Part shown: piece by piece, positions 47,587 to 60,626 of the stretch
Position numbering within the stretch: the first letter of the stretch is position 1
Layout of the letters: every line of letters starts with the position of its first letter
Source: Cristatella mucedo
Lineage: Eukaryota > Bryozoa > Phylactolaemata > Cristatellidae
DNA: 64,000 nucleotides
Assembly (NCBI GenBank): GCA_009760855.2
Contig: WPIO01000092.1
Coordinates: forward strand, 1,236,501-1,300,500
Direction of reading: 5' to 3'
Program-made: the position numbers and the translations under genes
The notes under the pieces: generated by a model
The model's input: only the letters and a program-made list of their open reading frames with translations
The model's database searches: none
Told to the model about the DNA's origin: nothing

Positions 47587-48482
47587 TAGAGTCCTCCCAG
47601 AGAAAAGATTCCTACTTGCTCGACAAAATGGCCACGACTCACAACACGACTGTTAGACTGACTTTTGGTGGGTAACTTACAGAGTCTCACCGACGGCTAG
47701 CTCGAAGACACAGCAAATAAAGCTGCTTTAGAGGACTCACTGGCGTGAAGGGGGTTGAAAGGCCCGCCATTGCTCGGCCACTTCATACCTAGCTGAACTG
47801 CTGCACCAGCTGCAGCCTCCTAGTGCCGGGGGGGGGGGGCGTCTTCTGTGAACAATTAATCAGCCATTCGGTTCCTATGCTTAACGACCGTTGGCTAAAG
47901 AAGCTTTTGCTCTGCAGGCCATGGAACTCTGTAGGAGAACGAGAATTTTTACTTTTCCGCGTTTGTAAAGAAGCTCAGAAAGAGCTTAGGTTCTCTGAAA
48001 ATGCTACACAAACGTATCATTACTATTCCTATGGAGAGATAAAGGAGAGGAAAAGAGATTGGAAAAAAGACAATGAGAAAGAGGTAAAAGTAGAGAATCG
48101 ACCTCAACAAGCTCCCGATCAAGCAGTGAATCGACTTCAACGTTCTGCCACTAATTTGTTAAGCCCTTTATTATCTTGCTTTGGCCTACCAACTTGAAAT
48201 ACCGTGCCATCATCACACCGGCGTATTCCCTGACACTGGTCGCTTGGCTGTGCCTATAAGCAACCTCGAATCCTTTGGAGCCACGCCTTCTGCTCGTGAG
48301 CTCCCAGAGCCCGGACCAACTGCCGACTGACGTCACGACAGTCCCTCATTTGACGACATTAAAAAATAACCTAAAAATCCAACTGCTACTCATTTGCTAC
48401 AGAATTTGCTGGGTCAGGGTGAATTATTCAATGGGTTTATACCAGCATAGATTGTGTACTTTATAATGAACCAAATATCAAA

Positions 48483-48640
48483 ATACTAGCTGATTTAATA
48501 GCTTCACTTGTACAGCAACAGAAGAGCCTTTATAGCTATCGTTACCACTTGCAGCAGCGATTTCCCACCACAGGATTCGAGCCCCCGACCTCGAGACCAA
48601 GGCTGTGAGAAAGCAACAGCCTCAGCAAGTGTGCATGTGC
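48483..48640 (-). mobile_element. SINE2 copy
   Basis: Antisense copy, tagctgatttaatagcttca through aggattcgagcccccgacct. Confidence 0.7.
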
Positions 48641-48989
48641 AATCGCGGCTCACAATTGACATGTTCCCTCTCCGGCGGAGGCAATGTGCCAAGATTGAAA
48701 TTTAGGTCTCTTATGATGCTACATACGTGGTTATCGTTAGTATCATAATCTTCACTTTGACTACCGGTTAAACAGTATTTAAGTTTACCCCGTAAGCAAA
48801 CTATATCTGTCGAATGAATGTTCACCTGCCATTGCTTCTATGCAAGACCTATCCTAAACCCTATTATAAAAGGCTTCAACTTCGTCAAGCTGGTGCTAGG
48901 TGCATATCCAGCATGCAACAACGTGCTGCAGCCATGTGTATGCAACCCAATCAGTCACACAACCCAGAAGCGGCTGAGCCCAGCTTTGC

Positions 48990-50330
48990 GACACTCAAGT
49001 ATTCGGGGGGGGCATTTCATCACTGCAACTAGCTTCCGTTACAGCCGAACACGTTCGGAGCAGTCGCCGTGCGAGGGGCAAGCTTGCTTCGCACGGCTGA
49101 GGCCGAGTTCGGGGAGGGGGGTTGCCATAGCCACAGCGATTCGCATAGCTGCCGGCTACGATGCCACACGTAAGGCATTCCACTCCGAGCACTCGCGAGC
49201 GAGTGAGGTGGGGAAAAATAAGAGCAGCCGCCGACACGGTACCTTGTCGACGAGCTTCCGTTGTTGCTGAAGCTGCCGTACAGGATGCGTCCTGCTTCCT
49301 CTGCAGCCCTCTCCCTCTGCGGCATCATCACTGTCGGCTGCCTGCAAGAAGAATATCCGAAAGTGCCAAGCTTGGTGTGGCGGCGCCTCAAGTCAGCGCA
49401 CACGACCGCTGGCCGAAGCTAAGACGCCGCCGCCCGCGCACAGGTGAATTCCGTTTACACGCGTAAAGAGGCAAAGGTCAAGCGAACGGACGACGGACTG
49501 CGGCCTGACGATTGAGGTGGACTGGTAGGCCTGAGGCAATAGCTGGCAGTCTGGCCCCTCGTCGGCACACTGGCAAGGACACGAGTAGGCCTCGACGCCA
49601 GCGGCTCACTTAAAACGCGCCGCCCACTACCATAGCAGCCAAGCATCCGGTTTCGCATTGCCGAGTAGCGAGCGCATGGGTGCTCCGGCTCCGTACGGCG
49701 CCGGGCCCAAGGGCAGCCTCTCAACCGCGGCGCCAACACAGAGCCGTCTGGCTACCTTCGAGACGAAGCATTGCGCAAAAAAATAGACCGTTGCAAAGCG
49801 ACTCCGATGCAGCGGCGCGCCCCGGGAGCTCGGGCCTACAGTCTCGCGCACTTTCACGACCGTTGGCCACCGCCAGCCCAGCCGTTCTCACGATGCCGGA
49901 GGTAGGAAGCGATGTTACGCAGTAGCAGCTGCTGCAGCGGTTCCTGTTGGAGCCGGGCGTGCCAAGAGGTTGCCGTCTTCCACCTTCGATCATGTTGTGG
50001 CACGCTGGCGATGTCGTCTCTGCCGTGTCGGAAGTTAAGAAGAGCGGCGCTACCTTTATCGTCTACATCCACGGTCAGTGAAACGCCCCTTGAATCCAGT
50101 CTCACCTTCGCCGACGATGGACTCGAAGCTAGCCGTCGGATGGCCGAAGGCTTTCCCGACGGACGCTCGTACTGCCGGGCTCGCGCGGTCTTTCTGTCGG
50201 CGATACTCCGCTTAGAAAAGAAAAATTAAGATCTTTCATTGACACCGCTTCGGCTGCAGCGCCTGTGTCGTCAACGCTACCTCCGTGGGGACTTTCCTGT
50301 GCGATGCCTGCTGCCACTATGCTGCGTCAT
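48990..50330. promoter_or_regulatory. CpG-rich region around the UBXN4 start, between divergent genes
   Basis: GC content and CpG density are far above the flanking AT-rich DNA, as in unmethylated promoter DNA. UBXN4 exon 1 lies inside it. STARD3 begins on the other strand 1.4 kb to the left, so the region may also hold an untranslated first STARD3 exon. No TATA box is convincing. Long ORFs here on both strands are composition artefacts. Confidence 0.55.
49992..50073 (+). CDS. UBXN4: UBXN4 exon 1
   Basis: ATG at 49992 in a CpG-rich context; 27 codons plus one base, donor gtcagt, phase 1. The ATG is fixed by the family N-terminus MLW. The 5' UTR lies upstream in the GC-rich segment. Confidence 0.93.
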
Positions 50331-53300
50331 TGTAAGTGTGCATTTTTCTAGTCATGTAGCGCATTCATTGCTGCCCTCTAGGTAGTGCTCGGTTTTGGTG
50401 GTTTTTAGGAATAATCTGGGATGGCATCGCTCGCTGGAAGTCCTTACGTTGACTGCAGGATGGCCATCTGCAATCCGAGCGCTATGAACTGGGCGACCAG
50501 ACTGGCCCACATTTATATCTCATCTGTTTCTAGCTAGTACTTTCTTTAGACTTGGTTTCCTTCATTATTTACGTGAGACATTCGCCCCCCCCCCCCGATT
50601 TATGCCGCCCTTTGTTGTACATGTGGTTGTCATTCTTGTCGTTAGCATTGACCAGTTTTCCCCAGCCCACTCAAAGCCAGGTGGCTTTCGGTGCAAAATC
50701 GGTAGAGCATGCAGTGTCAAGTGACAAAGAAAACTTTATAGACATAGCTGAGTGAAGGTAATCGCCGAGGAAGTAAGCTGCAAACAAGTAGCCGCAATGA
50801 ACTGAAGACATGGCATGCTTGAACACTAACCATAGGTAGTGTGGGAATTTGTTTTAACCGTTCTAGCTTTTGCTTTTTCTGTTATGTTGTGGCACATTCC
50901 ATAGAGCTAACTTAACGAAACGAGGCCGGGTACTGATGTAGGCCAAACATCATGCCACAGCTGCCTATTCATAGCGCCCATTAAAGTTTTATGAGTTCGA
51001 ATTGAATGCTACTGGGTGGACCTGCTGCAACAGCACCATACCGTATCCTTCAAGAAACATAAATGTATTTCCATAAATACAAGCAGGGGTCAACAGGAAG
51101 CTACAGTAACAAGCAGCTCAAGATGGTAGCCTGCTTTGGACAGAGGCACACACTAAAGATTCGAAGGTGTGAAGCCCGGCAGGACTTTATTTAAAGCCCC
51201 ACTCTTTCTCCTCCTCCCTCCCCCCCATGCAACTAAGGGCAGCAGCCCATGCAGCTTTTGGAATGCACTCTTGGCGCTCGACCTGCTTAGCTTCTTGTGC
51301 AAAGGGGCTGATCGAGTTAAGTTGTTCCGCACCTTAGAATAACTAAGACCTGCACAGCTGCTTGATTATGGTTTGGCTTGTGACAGCAACTATGTCAGCA
51401 CCCTACACCAGAGCTGCAATGCTGTGTCCTTGCCGACTACTGTATTACTAGTATAGACACTAGAAGGAGTTGTGGCAAGCCAGCTGAACTCATATTGAAT
51501 CTTCAAACCTTGCTAGTAGGTTCCAGTCTTGTTTTAGAGCTATCACTCCACAGAGTCGGCACCGCTTCGGGTTTACAGCGACCTGCTTAGGAATGCAGAC
51601 ATGGGTAGAGTATCTCTGCTTCTTTTGCTCGATCTTTCGGCAGCTTTTAATACTATCGATTACCAAGTCCTTCTTGAGCGCGGCTCCTCTCGCCTGGACA
51701 TCACTGGGCATCACTGCTCTGCAGTGGTTCGGGTCCTATCTCAATCGGAAACTCCAGAGTGTTGACGTGTATGGACAAAGATCATCGAAAGTACCTCTGA
51801 AATATGGAAAATATGAAATATGAAATATGAAATAATATACCTCAGGGCTCCGTGCTTGATTTGGTTCTTTTCACGGTTTATACTCTCCCTCTTAGTGATA
51901 TGATTGCCTAACGCAATCTAGGCTTTCACTTCTATGCGGATGACACTCAGTTGTACCTTTGCTTTGGTCCCTCCCAGCCCGCCAGCACCTCGAATTCTCT
52001 CAACTCCGTTGCTGCATGTATTGATGACATCTGCACATAGATGGCAGCAAATGATGTTGAATGGAATTATGATAAAACTAACTCACCAATTATGGGCAAA
52101 CCAAGTGTGATTCGGAAATTGGAAAGGCTAGCGTTCACAATCGGCTCTGCCCGCATATCTCCTGTTGAATCTGCTTGAATCTAGGTGCCACGTTCCAAAG
52201 TGACCTTACGGTAGACGACCACATCAGCTCCACAATCAAGTCTGCCTACTTTCAGCTACATAACATTGCTGAACTTTGGGTTTGCTTAGACAGGGATACT
52301 ACATCTCAATTGGGCCATGCATTTGTGACATTTGTCTCGACATCTGTAACTCACTGCTTGCTGATCTACCGGCATGTGCAATCAGACGCCTACAATGGGT
52401 GCAAAACTCTGCAGCTATACTTCTGTCGTGAGCCTCGAAGCTGCCACATCGCACCACTTCTTGCCGACATGCACTGGCTCGCAGTCAAGCAATTCATAGA
52501 CTTCAAGGTTTTGTCACTCACTTTCAGGTCTCTTCATTCTTTGGCTCCGCTATACCTATCAGATATACTTCCCCACCATGCTAAGCATCGTACCACATGC
52601 TTTTCGGAGTCTAGCTGTTTGCCTATACCTCGTAAAAACCTCAAATCCTTTGGAGACCGTGCCTTTAGCTTGTATGTTCCCAAAGCCTGGAACTCACTCC
52701 GACTTGCATCACGACATCTCCTGACTTGACCACATTTAAAAAGAAACTGAAAATGCACCTATTTATTACAGCATTTAGTGGGCTCCTGTGACTCGTCTTT
52801 TTATATGCTTATGCTTATGTGCTCACACTGTGCATGCTGCCAGTAACTATACTTGAGTGCTAACCATGTCAATGTCACCCCTAGCCATGTTATTCCTATT
52901 GTTTATTGAGGATGCTACGACTAACCATTCGATCGTGTTTATTTAGCATGAAATGTAAAGTGCCTAGAAAGAGATTGAGTTCTCTGATGGCGCTTTATCA
53001 AGCATGTTATTATTATCATAATTAGTGCCTCGGCAAAGCAAAATGCACAAGACTTTTACTTAGGTTGACCAGAACCCGAAAGTATCGAAAAATGTTAGTG
53101 CTCAATCATAGTGTTTATTTGATGCACGATTGGCGCTTGCGGGTTTGATTGGAATTAGTACATAATTATGTTTTTCGTACTGGTCTGGAGAGTGGGTATT
53201 GGGGTTTGAAGGCTGGCCAGGTCACCCCGCCCCTTTCTGCCGTTGGGGTAGCACAAACGCCCTTCTACCTACCTCTGTATTTTAACACTGGTCTTGGGTA

Positions 53301-56300
53301 ATGCTCAGTATTCTGAATGGTCAAGCAGCCCTAATCACGGACGGACTTTTAAGTCAGTTTCTCTGCTTGTTTTGCTCGATTTTTCGGCAGCTTTTGATAC
53401 TATCTATCACCAAGTTCTTCTAGACCGCATCTCATCTCGACTGGGCATCACTCGCACTGCTCTGCAGTTGTTCAGGTCCTATCTCAGTGGGAGACTCCAG
53501 AGTATTGACGTGAATGGACAAAGATCATCTGAAGTACCTCTGAAATATGGAGTACCTCAGGGTTCCGTGCTAGGGCCGGTTCTTTTCACGGTTTATACTT
53601 TCCCTCTTGCTGATGTGATTGCCAAGCACAATCAAGGCTTTTACTTCTATTCGGATGATACTCAGTTGTACCTTTGCTCTGATCCCTCCCAGCCTTCGAG
53701 CACCTCAAATTCTCTCAACGTACTTGCTGCATGCATTGATGACATCCGCACATGGATGGCAGCAAATTTTCTAAAACTAAACGATGATAAAACTAACATA
53801 CTGGTTATGGGCAAACCCAGTGTGATTCAGAGATTGGAAAGGCTGTCTCTCAAAATTGGCTTTGCCAGCATATCTCCTGTCGAATCAGCTCGAAATCTAG
53901 GTGTCATATTCCAAAGCGACCTCTCGTTAGACGACCATATCAGCTCCACGGTCTAATCTGCCTATTTTCAGCTTCAAAACATTGCTTTAAAATTCGGGCA
54001 TTTTTAGATAAGGATACCACGTCCAAATTGGTCCGTGCATTCGTGACATCCAGTCTCGACTTCTGCAACTCACTGCTTACAGGCCTACCAGCATGTGCGA
54101 TCAGGCGATTGCAGCTGGTGCAAAACTCTGCAGCTAGGCTTGTCTGTCGTGAGCGTCGCAGTTGCCACATTACTCCACTTCTCGCCGACCTGCACTGGCT
54201 ACCAGTCAAGCAACGGATTGACTTCAAGGTTTTGTCGCTCACTTTTAGGTCTCTTCATTCTATGGCTCCAGCCTATCTCTCCGATATACTCCCCCATCAG
54301 GCCAAGCATCGTACCACCTGCTTTTCGGAATCCAACAGTCTACAAATACCTCGTACAAACCTTAATTCCTTTGGAGACCGTGCATTTAGTTCGTATGCTC
54401 CCAAAGCCGAGAACTTCCTCCCGACCTGCGTCAGAACATCCCCTGACCTGACCACATTTAAAAGGAACTTAAAAACTCACCTATTTAGGACAGCATATAG
54501 TGGGTCCCTGTGATTCGTACTTGATGTGCTTATGCGTGCTGACACTGTGCATGCTGCCACTAACAACATCTGCATGCTGACCCTGTGCATGTCACCCCTA
54601 ACCATGTTATTCATTTTGTTTGTTTTTTTTCAAGCATGATTTTCTTACCATTCAATTGCATTTCCCTTTGCAGCAAATGTAAAGCGCCTAGAAAGAGATT
54701 GAGTTCTCTGAGGGCGCTTTAATAAGTGCATTATTATTATTATTATTATCAATCGATTACAGCTAGGCTTGTCGGTCGGGAGCGTCGCAGTTGCCACATC
54801 ACACCACTTCTCGCCGAACTGCACTGGCTCACAGTCAAGCAACGGATGGACTTCAAGTTTTTGTCATTCACTTTTAGGTCACTTCATTCTTTGGCTCCTG
54901 CTTATCTCTCAGATCAACTCCCCCACCAGGCCAAGCATCGTACCATCTGCTATTCGGAATCCAACAGATTACCAATACTTTGTACAAACTTCAAATCCTT
55001 TGGAGACCGTGCATTTAGTTTATATGACCCCAAAGCCTGGAATTCACTCTCGACTTGCATCACAACATCTCCTGACTTGGCCACATTTAAAAGAACTTAA
55101 AAACTCCTGTTTAGGACAGCATTTATTGGGTCCCTGTGATTCGTCTTTCATGTGCTTACGCATGCTGACACTGTGCATGCTAACTAACTACACTTGCCTG
55201 CTGAGCCTGTGCATGTTACCCCTAAGCATGTTATTCATGTTGTTTATCAAGCATGGTTGTACTCATCATTCTATTACGTTTCCCTTTGCAGCAAATGTAA
55301 AGTGCCTAGAAAGAGATTGAGTTTTTGAGGGTGCTTTATTAAGTGCATTATTATTATCATTATTATTGTTATTATTTTTAATCTGTCTTAGGACATGATG
55401 ATTGTAGGAACCAATTTTGTGTCATCGAAGGCTGTGACCATTTGGTAGGTGGATGCTAAAAAAAATGCATTCGATATAGAGAGGTTGTATGCTCAATAAA
55501 GAACATGAATAACATGGTTAGGGATGACGTGAACCCGGTCAGCATACAAGTAATGATAAGTAATAACAAGAGCAGCACTCATTTAACAGCATTTTGGCAT
55601 TGGTATGTAGGCATAAGAAATTGCCAAAAGAACAGCTCCAATATCTGGCTCATTGATTTGGTGGCAGCTAACCCTACACTAGGTCGTACTGCTGGCTCAT
55701 ACTGCTTTTTTGTGTGCTATAGCCTACTGATGACCCTAAACCATTACCAATTGCAATGTTAGGACAAAATTCATACATCCATATGCAAAGAGCAACATGT
55801 TCATGTTGGACATTGTGACTTTACTTGAAAACAGAAGTTTGATCTCCACTAGAGATTCTAGCATATGCTGTAACATACTTGTGTAGGTTCCAGACTGATG
55901 CAGCTTAAAAATTGTCGAGATTATTCACCCGGTTTCTCACTTATTAGAGCTCGGGTGGTGCAGGCCACTCATTCGGCTAAAGAGTGACAGAAAGGGAGGG
56001 GGGAAGACAGACAGACAGAGAGATAGAGAGACAGAGAGAGAGACGGAGAGACAGAGAGAGACGGGGAGGCCGGTAGTTCTATGAAGAGAGGAATCTACAA
56101 AGGGAGAAAGCAACACAAAGGGGAAAGTTTATAGTGGAGAGAGGAAGGACTGAGATAATTGGCAGCCTGCAGTGAAGGTAATAGGTGACTGTGTGGAATG
56201 AGTGCAGTACATAATAGTGACTGCCCACCACAATTTGCCTACAAACCTAGCATTTCAAAAGGAAAGGATGCTTATGTCCCGGCGACAATGTAGCCACTGC

Positions 56301-59300
56301 TGCACTGTCGGAGTACTGCCGAGGCAGCTACATTTATTAGCTCGGCTAGAAAGCACCTTTCAGTTGCCAGTGAAAGCACTAGCTGCAACTTACCACCCAA
56401 CCTGTTTTCCTGGTCATCTGTGGCATAAGCCCAGCTGGGCATGTTGAGTATTCGTCGACTTATTTCCACGAGTTGTGATGATTATAATAATAATAACAGG
56501 TCATTTGTGTAGTACCCTAAGAGAACTAATCTCTATCCAGGCACTTGACAACTGGCTGCAAGAGCATCATTACCTAAGGGCTAGTCACATGCCTGGTATC
56601 CAGCATGCAACAGTTCATTAGTATTGTGCTTAGGCAGGCATGTGAGAGCTAGATGGTGATTGTACTATGGCCTCAAAGCCTGTAGCAGGTAGAGCTACTA
56701 ACTTTGTGGTTTCCAACTTTTGGTTTATGGCCTCCGACTACCATAATGGCCGGTTACACCATGAGCAGCATAGTAACCGTAGCAGAAACAGCACTGTCCA
56801 TAGATATGTTTCTGCAGATTCGCTGGTTCAGTAAGCCGGCATTCTTGCTGGTGCAGCCATGCCCGGTAGCACAGTATGAAAAAGCCAAGCCGTGGCTGGC
56901 CTTTTTGTGTTAGAGTAAGAATTTAGCTGTGTTCATTGACCAGTTGTCGAGGCTTACTGGCTTTTTCCTGTAGCCCTGCCACTGTTGCTGAAGAGTCACA
57001 CTAGTCCTCACTAGCAAGAACCAGGAAGATGCTAGAAAGATGCTTTTCTAATCGATACTGGGAGTAGTGCGTAATCCTGGACATGGATCTAGGTGTGATG
57101 ACTAGCAGTGGATGGGTCTTGTGAATGCAACTTCTAAACGCCAAGCAATGGTCAAAGTGGGCACCTAATATACAAGCACTCAGTTGCTCCTTCAGTTATG
57201 AAAAGCCGGGTTACTTATTCCAGCACTACTTTGAGGGTTTCCTATGATGAAGAATTTGGTTTTTTTAACGTCGTCCCCGACTTGATTCGTGCAACTCAGT
57301 AGGTGACTGGTGAGTTATTTTAACCGTTTTTCGTGTGATCGAGTTGACTCACCTTTCTCTTTTGAAGCTTCAGTTATAAGTTGTCGATTTGTAGCTGAGT
57401 TTAGCATTCTTTTGGCTACTTGTAGTCGATTACTTTCAATGATTCTATGTATCCCTTAGTTTCTGTAATCTTTTAAGGCCAGCTTGCGCTCTAAAATATA
57501 TATTGCAATGTGTTACCTCTGTGCCTTTTGCATACCTTCGTGTATATTGCAGTTTGGTAACTCAAGCTCTGTCTTTGATTTAGTGTACACTAGTTTTTTC
57601 CAGTGGCACGCTTATGGACACATCCCTGACCTACCGCTTAATATTCTGCATATGTTAATGCTTCCCTTGCATGTTTGCACGTAGGTGAGGATGGAGACTC
57701 GGCAAAGATGAATACTGTATGGGAGAGTGCTCTCATTGCTCAAGCCTTAGAAGGAAACTCAATCGTTGCTTTGAAGTTGGCACAAAACAGGTATTGAGGA
57801 ACCTCTAGTCATTGCTGATATGCCTTGTTCAACCATGCAAGCAAGCAAACATTTAAACTGTATAACTGTTTTGTTGCAGCCCGGGATGCAACCAGTTCAA
57901 CCAAATCTGTATCCTTTTTAACTGGTGTGTGGCCTTCGTCAACTTATAGCTGTTCTCTTGCATGTTATCTTTCGTTTTCCATCCGCAAGCGACCCACCAA
58001 TTCTTAAATCCATTTGAAAGATATTTTTGGAAGCATAATTGCCACCTGATTGGGCCCATGTTTTCTATAGAGCCCCCATAGTCCTATACTAAATCGTGTG
58101 CAAAAATGTTTACGAGGTGCATTTTGCATTGTTTACTTAGCATCTGTTTGCCACTGGAGGTTTCCGTGGAGTGAACCGACTTTTACAAGCCCTACTGTTT
58201 ACCTGCAAAATGGACCCACTGCCAATGGATGCCTTTCGGATAGCTCTCAGAAACAAATATTCCCTAGTCGCAAGTGGCATTCATTCGTACTCGCCATCTG
58301 ATTGTCTTACTTGCAATCAAAACGGCTCAAGGTTTTTCTGCATTTGCACGTAAGAGATGGGTTATTATTTATCTTCCGAACCAAGTGCGTGGAACTGCTC
58401 ATAGGATGCTCTCCTGCCATTGGCAAGCCGAAATGACTAAACAATCATGGGTCAAATTGTCACCCATCGTAAGTTAGGTCTGAGTAATTTTGAAGATGGC
58501 ACGAAGATTTGAATAGCTTTGGGAACTGACAGATACAACCTGGAGAAGACGTATTTTCACGGTGGTAGCATGGACTGATGTCTTGCCACCAGCCACCTGA
58601 CGACAAAAAAGGGATAGCCCCCTAGCAGCACTGCCTGGTCAAAGGAAAGCCCCACTTTGAACTCTCTCGAAGTCCTTTGAAGAGGCCACCAGGAAAGCTT
58701 CGAAAGTATCGATATGATTAGTTGGAGGCTCTTGTTGGAGTTGGCATGTACAGAATTGTCAGCAAGCACGAGCCATTAGGTAACGAGCGATAGCAAAACT
58801 GCACTTTATTGATGACTGGAGCCGTGTTTTGGGGAGTGACAACAGTAAATTCACGATCCACAAAGATGGTAAAAGGGGAAATTTTGTCAGCACTGGAAAA
58901 GGTGAAGAATGCCAGCTGCTGACTGCTTACAGTCTGTGCTCGAGTGTGAAGTGATGTGAAGAGCGGTTGTTTGTCTGTTTTTCGGCTTCTCCTGACAGAG
59001 CCCTTTCACCACAGTAACACAATTGTAGATAATAGCATGTTGATAAACGATGTCCAAAATGCTGTGTGGTCATGTGCCACAGCTCTTATCTTCGAGGGCT
59101 CGCTTGTCAAATGGGCGATGACTCTAAGCACACTTGTGAGAACAACTAAGCGGTCTCGGATGCCTAAGTTCTTAGTTGATTGAACCAGTCTTTTAATCTC
59201 GGTCCTAGGCATCTGCAGGTGTAGTTGGGGCACTCGCTGAGAGCTGATAGCTAATCTCATGGTCTCCCAACCAGCTTTTTGGTCGGTTTAAGCCTCTGTG

Positions 59301-60296
59301 TGACTGCTTAAATCCGGATGCTTGCTGAAAGCTGACCTGAGTCGATGCCCTGAGGTCTCATTATGGAAAATATTGCCAACACCCCATGCACATGTTTTCA
59401 GTGCCGTTTGACCAAGATTAAGTCTGTTGGCTGAGGTAGCAGTGGCTCTCGGGAGATATCCGGTGGCCCTAGCCGTGCTGTTATTCCAGTGCTGCTGAAA
59501 TGCTAGCGATTCTTTCTTGGACGTCAAAGCAGCTTTAACGTGGCTATCAATCAGATCCAGTCGTTTGTATTCCGAGCACCTTCTTCATTGGCGACGAGGG
59601 AGTCCCTCTGGAGGTGATACCTGGATACTGCGAGGAAGCTGATTTAGCCCACAAGATACATCGTGCCTTTCAGGTGAGTCATAGTTCGATGTGGCCGGTG
59701 GGTGCTGCGAAATTCAACATTGCTTTGAAATCCGTGGCACCGGGGTTTTGCTGCGTAGCCCTTGCGGCTAGAGACCCTCAGCCCGGCCCGTGCTGCAGAG
59801 ATTGCCGCACTTGCCTGCTGCTTTATCGATGTTACTGGCTTACCATCGTTGGCAGCCGACACGAGTCCAGCTGCCAAGCAGTCGGCGTAGGAGCGCAGCA
59901 GATGGCGGACGCTTGTGCTGCCACGGTGGGGCGAATCGCTGAGTCGGCTGACGAGGGGGGGGGAGCAAGTTTCAAGAGGTGGCTAGTAGTAAGGCAGGAG
60001 GAGCAGTGCTCTCCCTGTCTGCCGGCCTGTCTAGCTGCTCCGATCCACGTGTTTCCTCCTTGTTGTTTGCAGCTGCATCGCGAGCAGCGCAAAGCTGCCA
60101 CTGGAAGCCAGCAGCAGACAGCCAGCTCCTCCCGGGTCGACGAGCAGATGGCAAGTGCCGCCGTCAGCGAATCCCGGGCCACGGCTGCTGCAGCTGCTGC
60201 TGCCGACGCATCGAACGCGTCGGCGGAGACAGACGATGGCAGTGGCGGAGCAGAGGCTGCCGGAACCAATGAAGACATCAGCGAGAGGCTTCGGAG
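49992..60296 (+). CDS. UBXN4: UBXN4 (erasin) N-terminal half, five exons, continues past the window
   Basis: UBXN4 is an ER-bound p97/VCP cofactor that promotes ER-associated degradation. Exons 49992-50073, 57685-57790, 57880-57908, 59555-59673 and 60073-60296 join in phase to 159 codons plus two bases. The N-terminus MLWHAGDVVSAVSEVKKSGA followed by TFIVYIHG matches MLWFQGAIPAAIATAKRSGA of human UBXN4. NQFNQIYPVVCIPSTFFIGD crosses two junctions and matches QFSQIYPVVCVPSSFFIGD. Together they form the thioredoxin-like N-terminal domain. The fifth exon is a Ser/Ala/Gln-rich linker ending NEDISERLRR, where human has NIRVERLTKK, the start of the charged coiled-coil. The coiled-coil, the membrane-associated segment and the UBX domain must lie beyond 64000. 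The first intron is 7.6 kb and full of LINE copies. Confidence 0.93.
50885..51060. repeat. Dispersed repeat D, copy 3
   Basis: Right part only: gtggcacattccatagagct, taggccaaacatcatgccac and gctgcaacagcaccatacc follow copy 2. Confidence 0.5.
51455..53020 (+). mobile_element. LINE A copy, degraded
   Basis: Plus-strand polymerase from VVASQLN-like sequence through [17 protein letters not shown] and the C-terminal domain (52175-52729), to an (ATT)n-like end. It contains many frameshifts and a short aatatgaaat duplication near 51810. In UBXN4 intron 1. Confidence 0.82.
53354..54755 (+). mobile_element. LINE A copy, well preserved 3' half
   Basis: The frame 53294-53956 has [39 protein letters not shown] and the active-site region FYFYSDDTQLYLCSDPSQPS; the YADD box is altered to YSDD. 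The C-terminal domain continues at 54028-54513 after one stop. Ends in (ATT)n. Confidence 0.88.
54757..55375 (+). mobile_element. LINE A 3' copy, tail-to-head with the previous one
   Basis: Starts in the C-terminal domain (ARLVGRERRSCHITPLLAEL) immediately after the (ATT)n of the preceding copy and ends in its own ATT-rich tail. Confidence 0.85.
55376..56599. other. UBXN4 intron 1, mostly unassigned
   Basis: Holds a degenerate LINE 3' scrap near 55500, a purine-rich (AGAG/ACAG)n stretch at 55985-56070, and a LINE/SINE-like tail at 56485-56580. No exon seen. Confidence 0.5.
56600..57260 (-). mobile_element. Old LINE B-like copy
   Basis: Plus-strand aagccgtggctggcc, taagaatttagctgtgttca and the downstream blocks follow the order of the LINE B copy at 36900-37500, at low identity. 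No frame survives. Confidence 0.5.
57685..57790 (+). CDS. UBXN4: UBXN4 exon 2
   Basis: 106 nt between tttgcacgtag and gtattg. It reads GEDGDSAKMNTVWESALIAQ and then NSIVALKLAQN, aligned with GDDEQSTQMAASWED and NSFVAIKIDTK in the human protein. Enters phase 1, leaves phase 2. Confidence 0.92.
57880..57908 (+). CDS. UBXN4: UBXN4 exon 3, 29-nt microexon
   Basis: Acceptor ttttgttgcag, donor gtatcc. It encodes S-PGCNQFNQI-Y with split codons at both ends, matching SEACLQFSQIY. Without it exons 2 and 4 are out of frame, and conserved residues would be lost. Confidence 0.9.
57909..59554 (+). other. UBXN4 intron 3, no repeat recognised
   Basis: 1.6 kb without a recognisable transposon, unlike the other long introns here. 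Small ORFs on both strands match nothing. Confidence 0.5.
59555..59673 (+). CDS. UBXN4: UBXN4 exon 4
   Basis: 119 nt from a pyrimidine-poor acceptor (ctatcaatcag) to gtgagt. It gives PVVCIPSTFFIGDEGVPLEV, then IPGYCEEADLAHKIHRAFQ. This is the strongest family match: human PVVCVPSSFFIGDSGIPLEV. Confidence 0.94.
60073..60296 (+). CDS. UBXN4: UBXN4 exon 5
   Basis: 224 nt after tgttgtttgcag and before gtagct, phase 0 in and 2 out. Composition is Ser/Gln/Ala-rich with a run of Ala codons, typical of the poorly conserved linker. The ending DISERLRR leads into the basic coiled-coil. Confidence 0.85.
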
Positions 60297-60471
60297 GTAG
60301 CTGCTCACTCGTGTAAATCATTGCCAACAGAGCGAGCCACGATGAGTGGAGCTGAGGCAAAGTGATTGCTGATTGCTTGGATTGTCGCACTTGCGTCTTG
60401 CATGATGACATCTGCTTCTCACGGCTGTCTACACCCGCAGAATTTATTAGGGAACACGATTTGCTAGCGTG

Positions 60472-60626
<155 letters not shown>

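Noticed and set aside
49029..50317. Many ORFs on both strands around the UBXN4 start
   Set aside because: High GC leaves few stops. Only the MLW frame with its donor matches a family.
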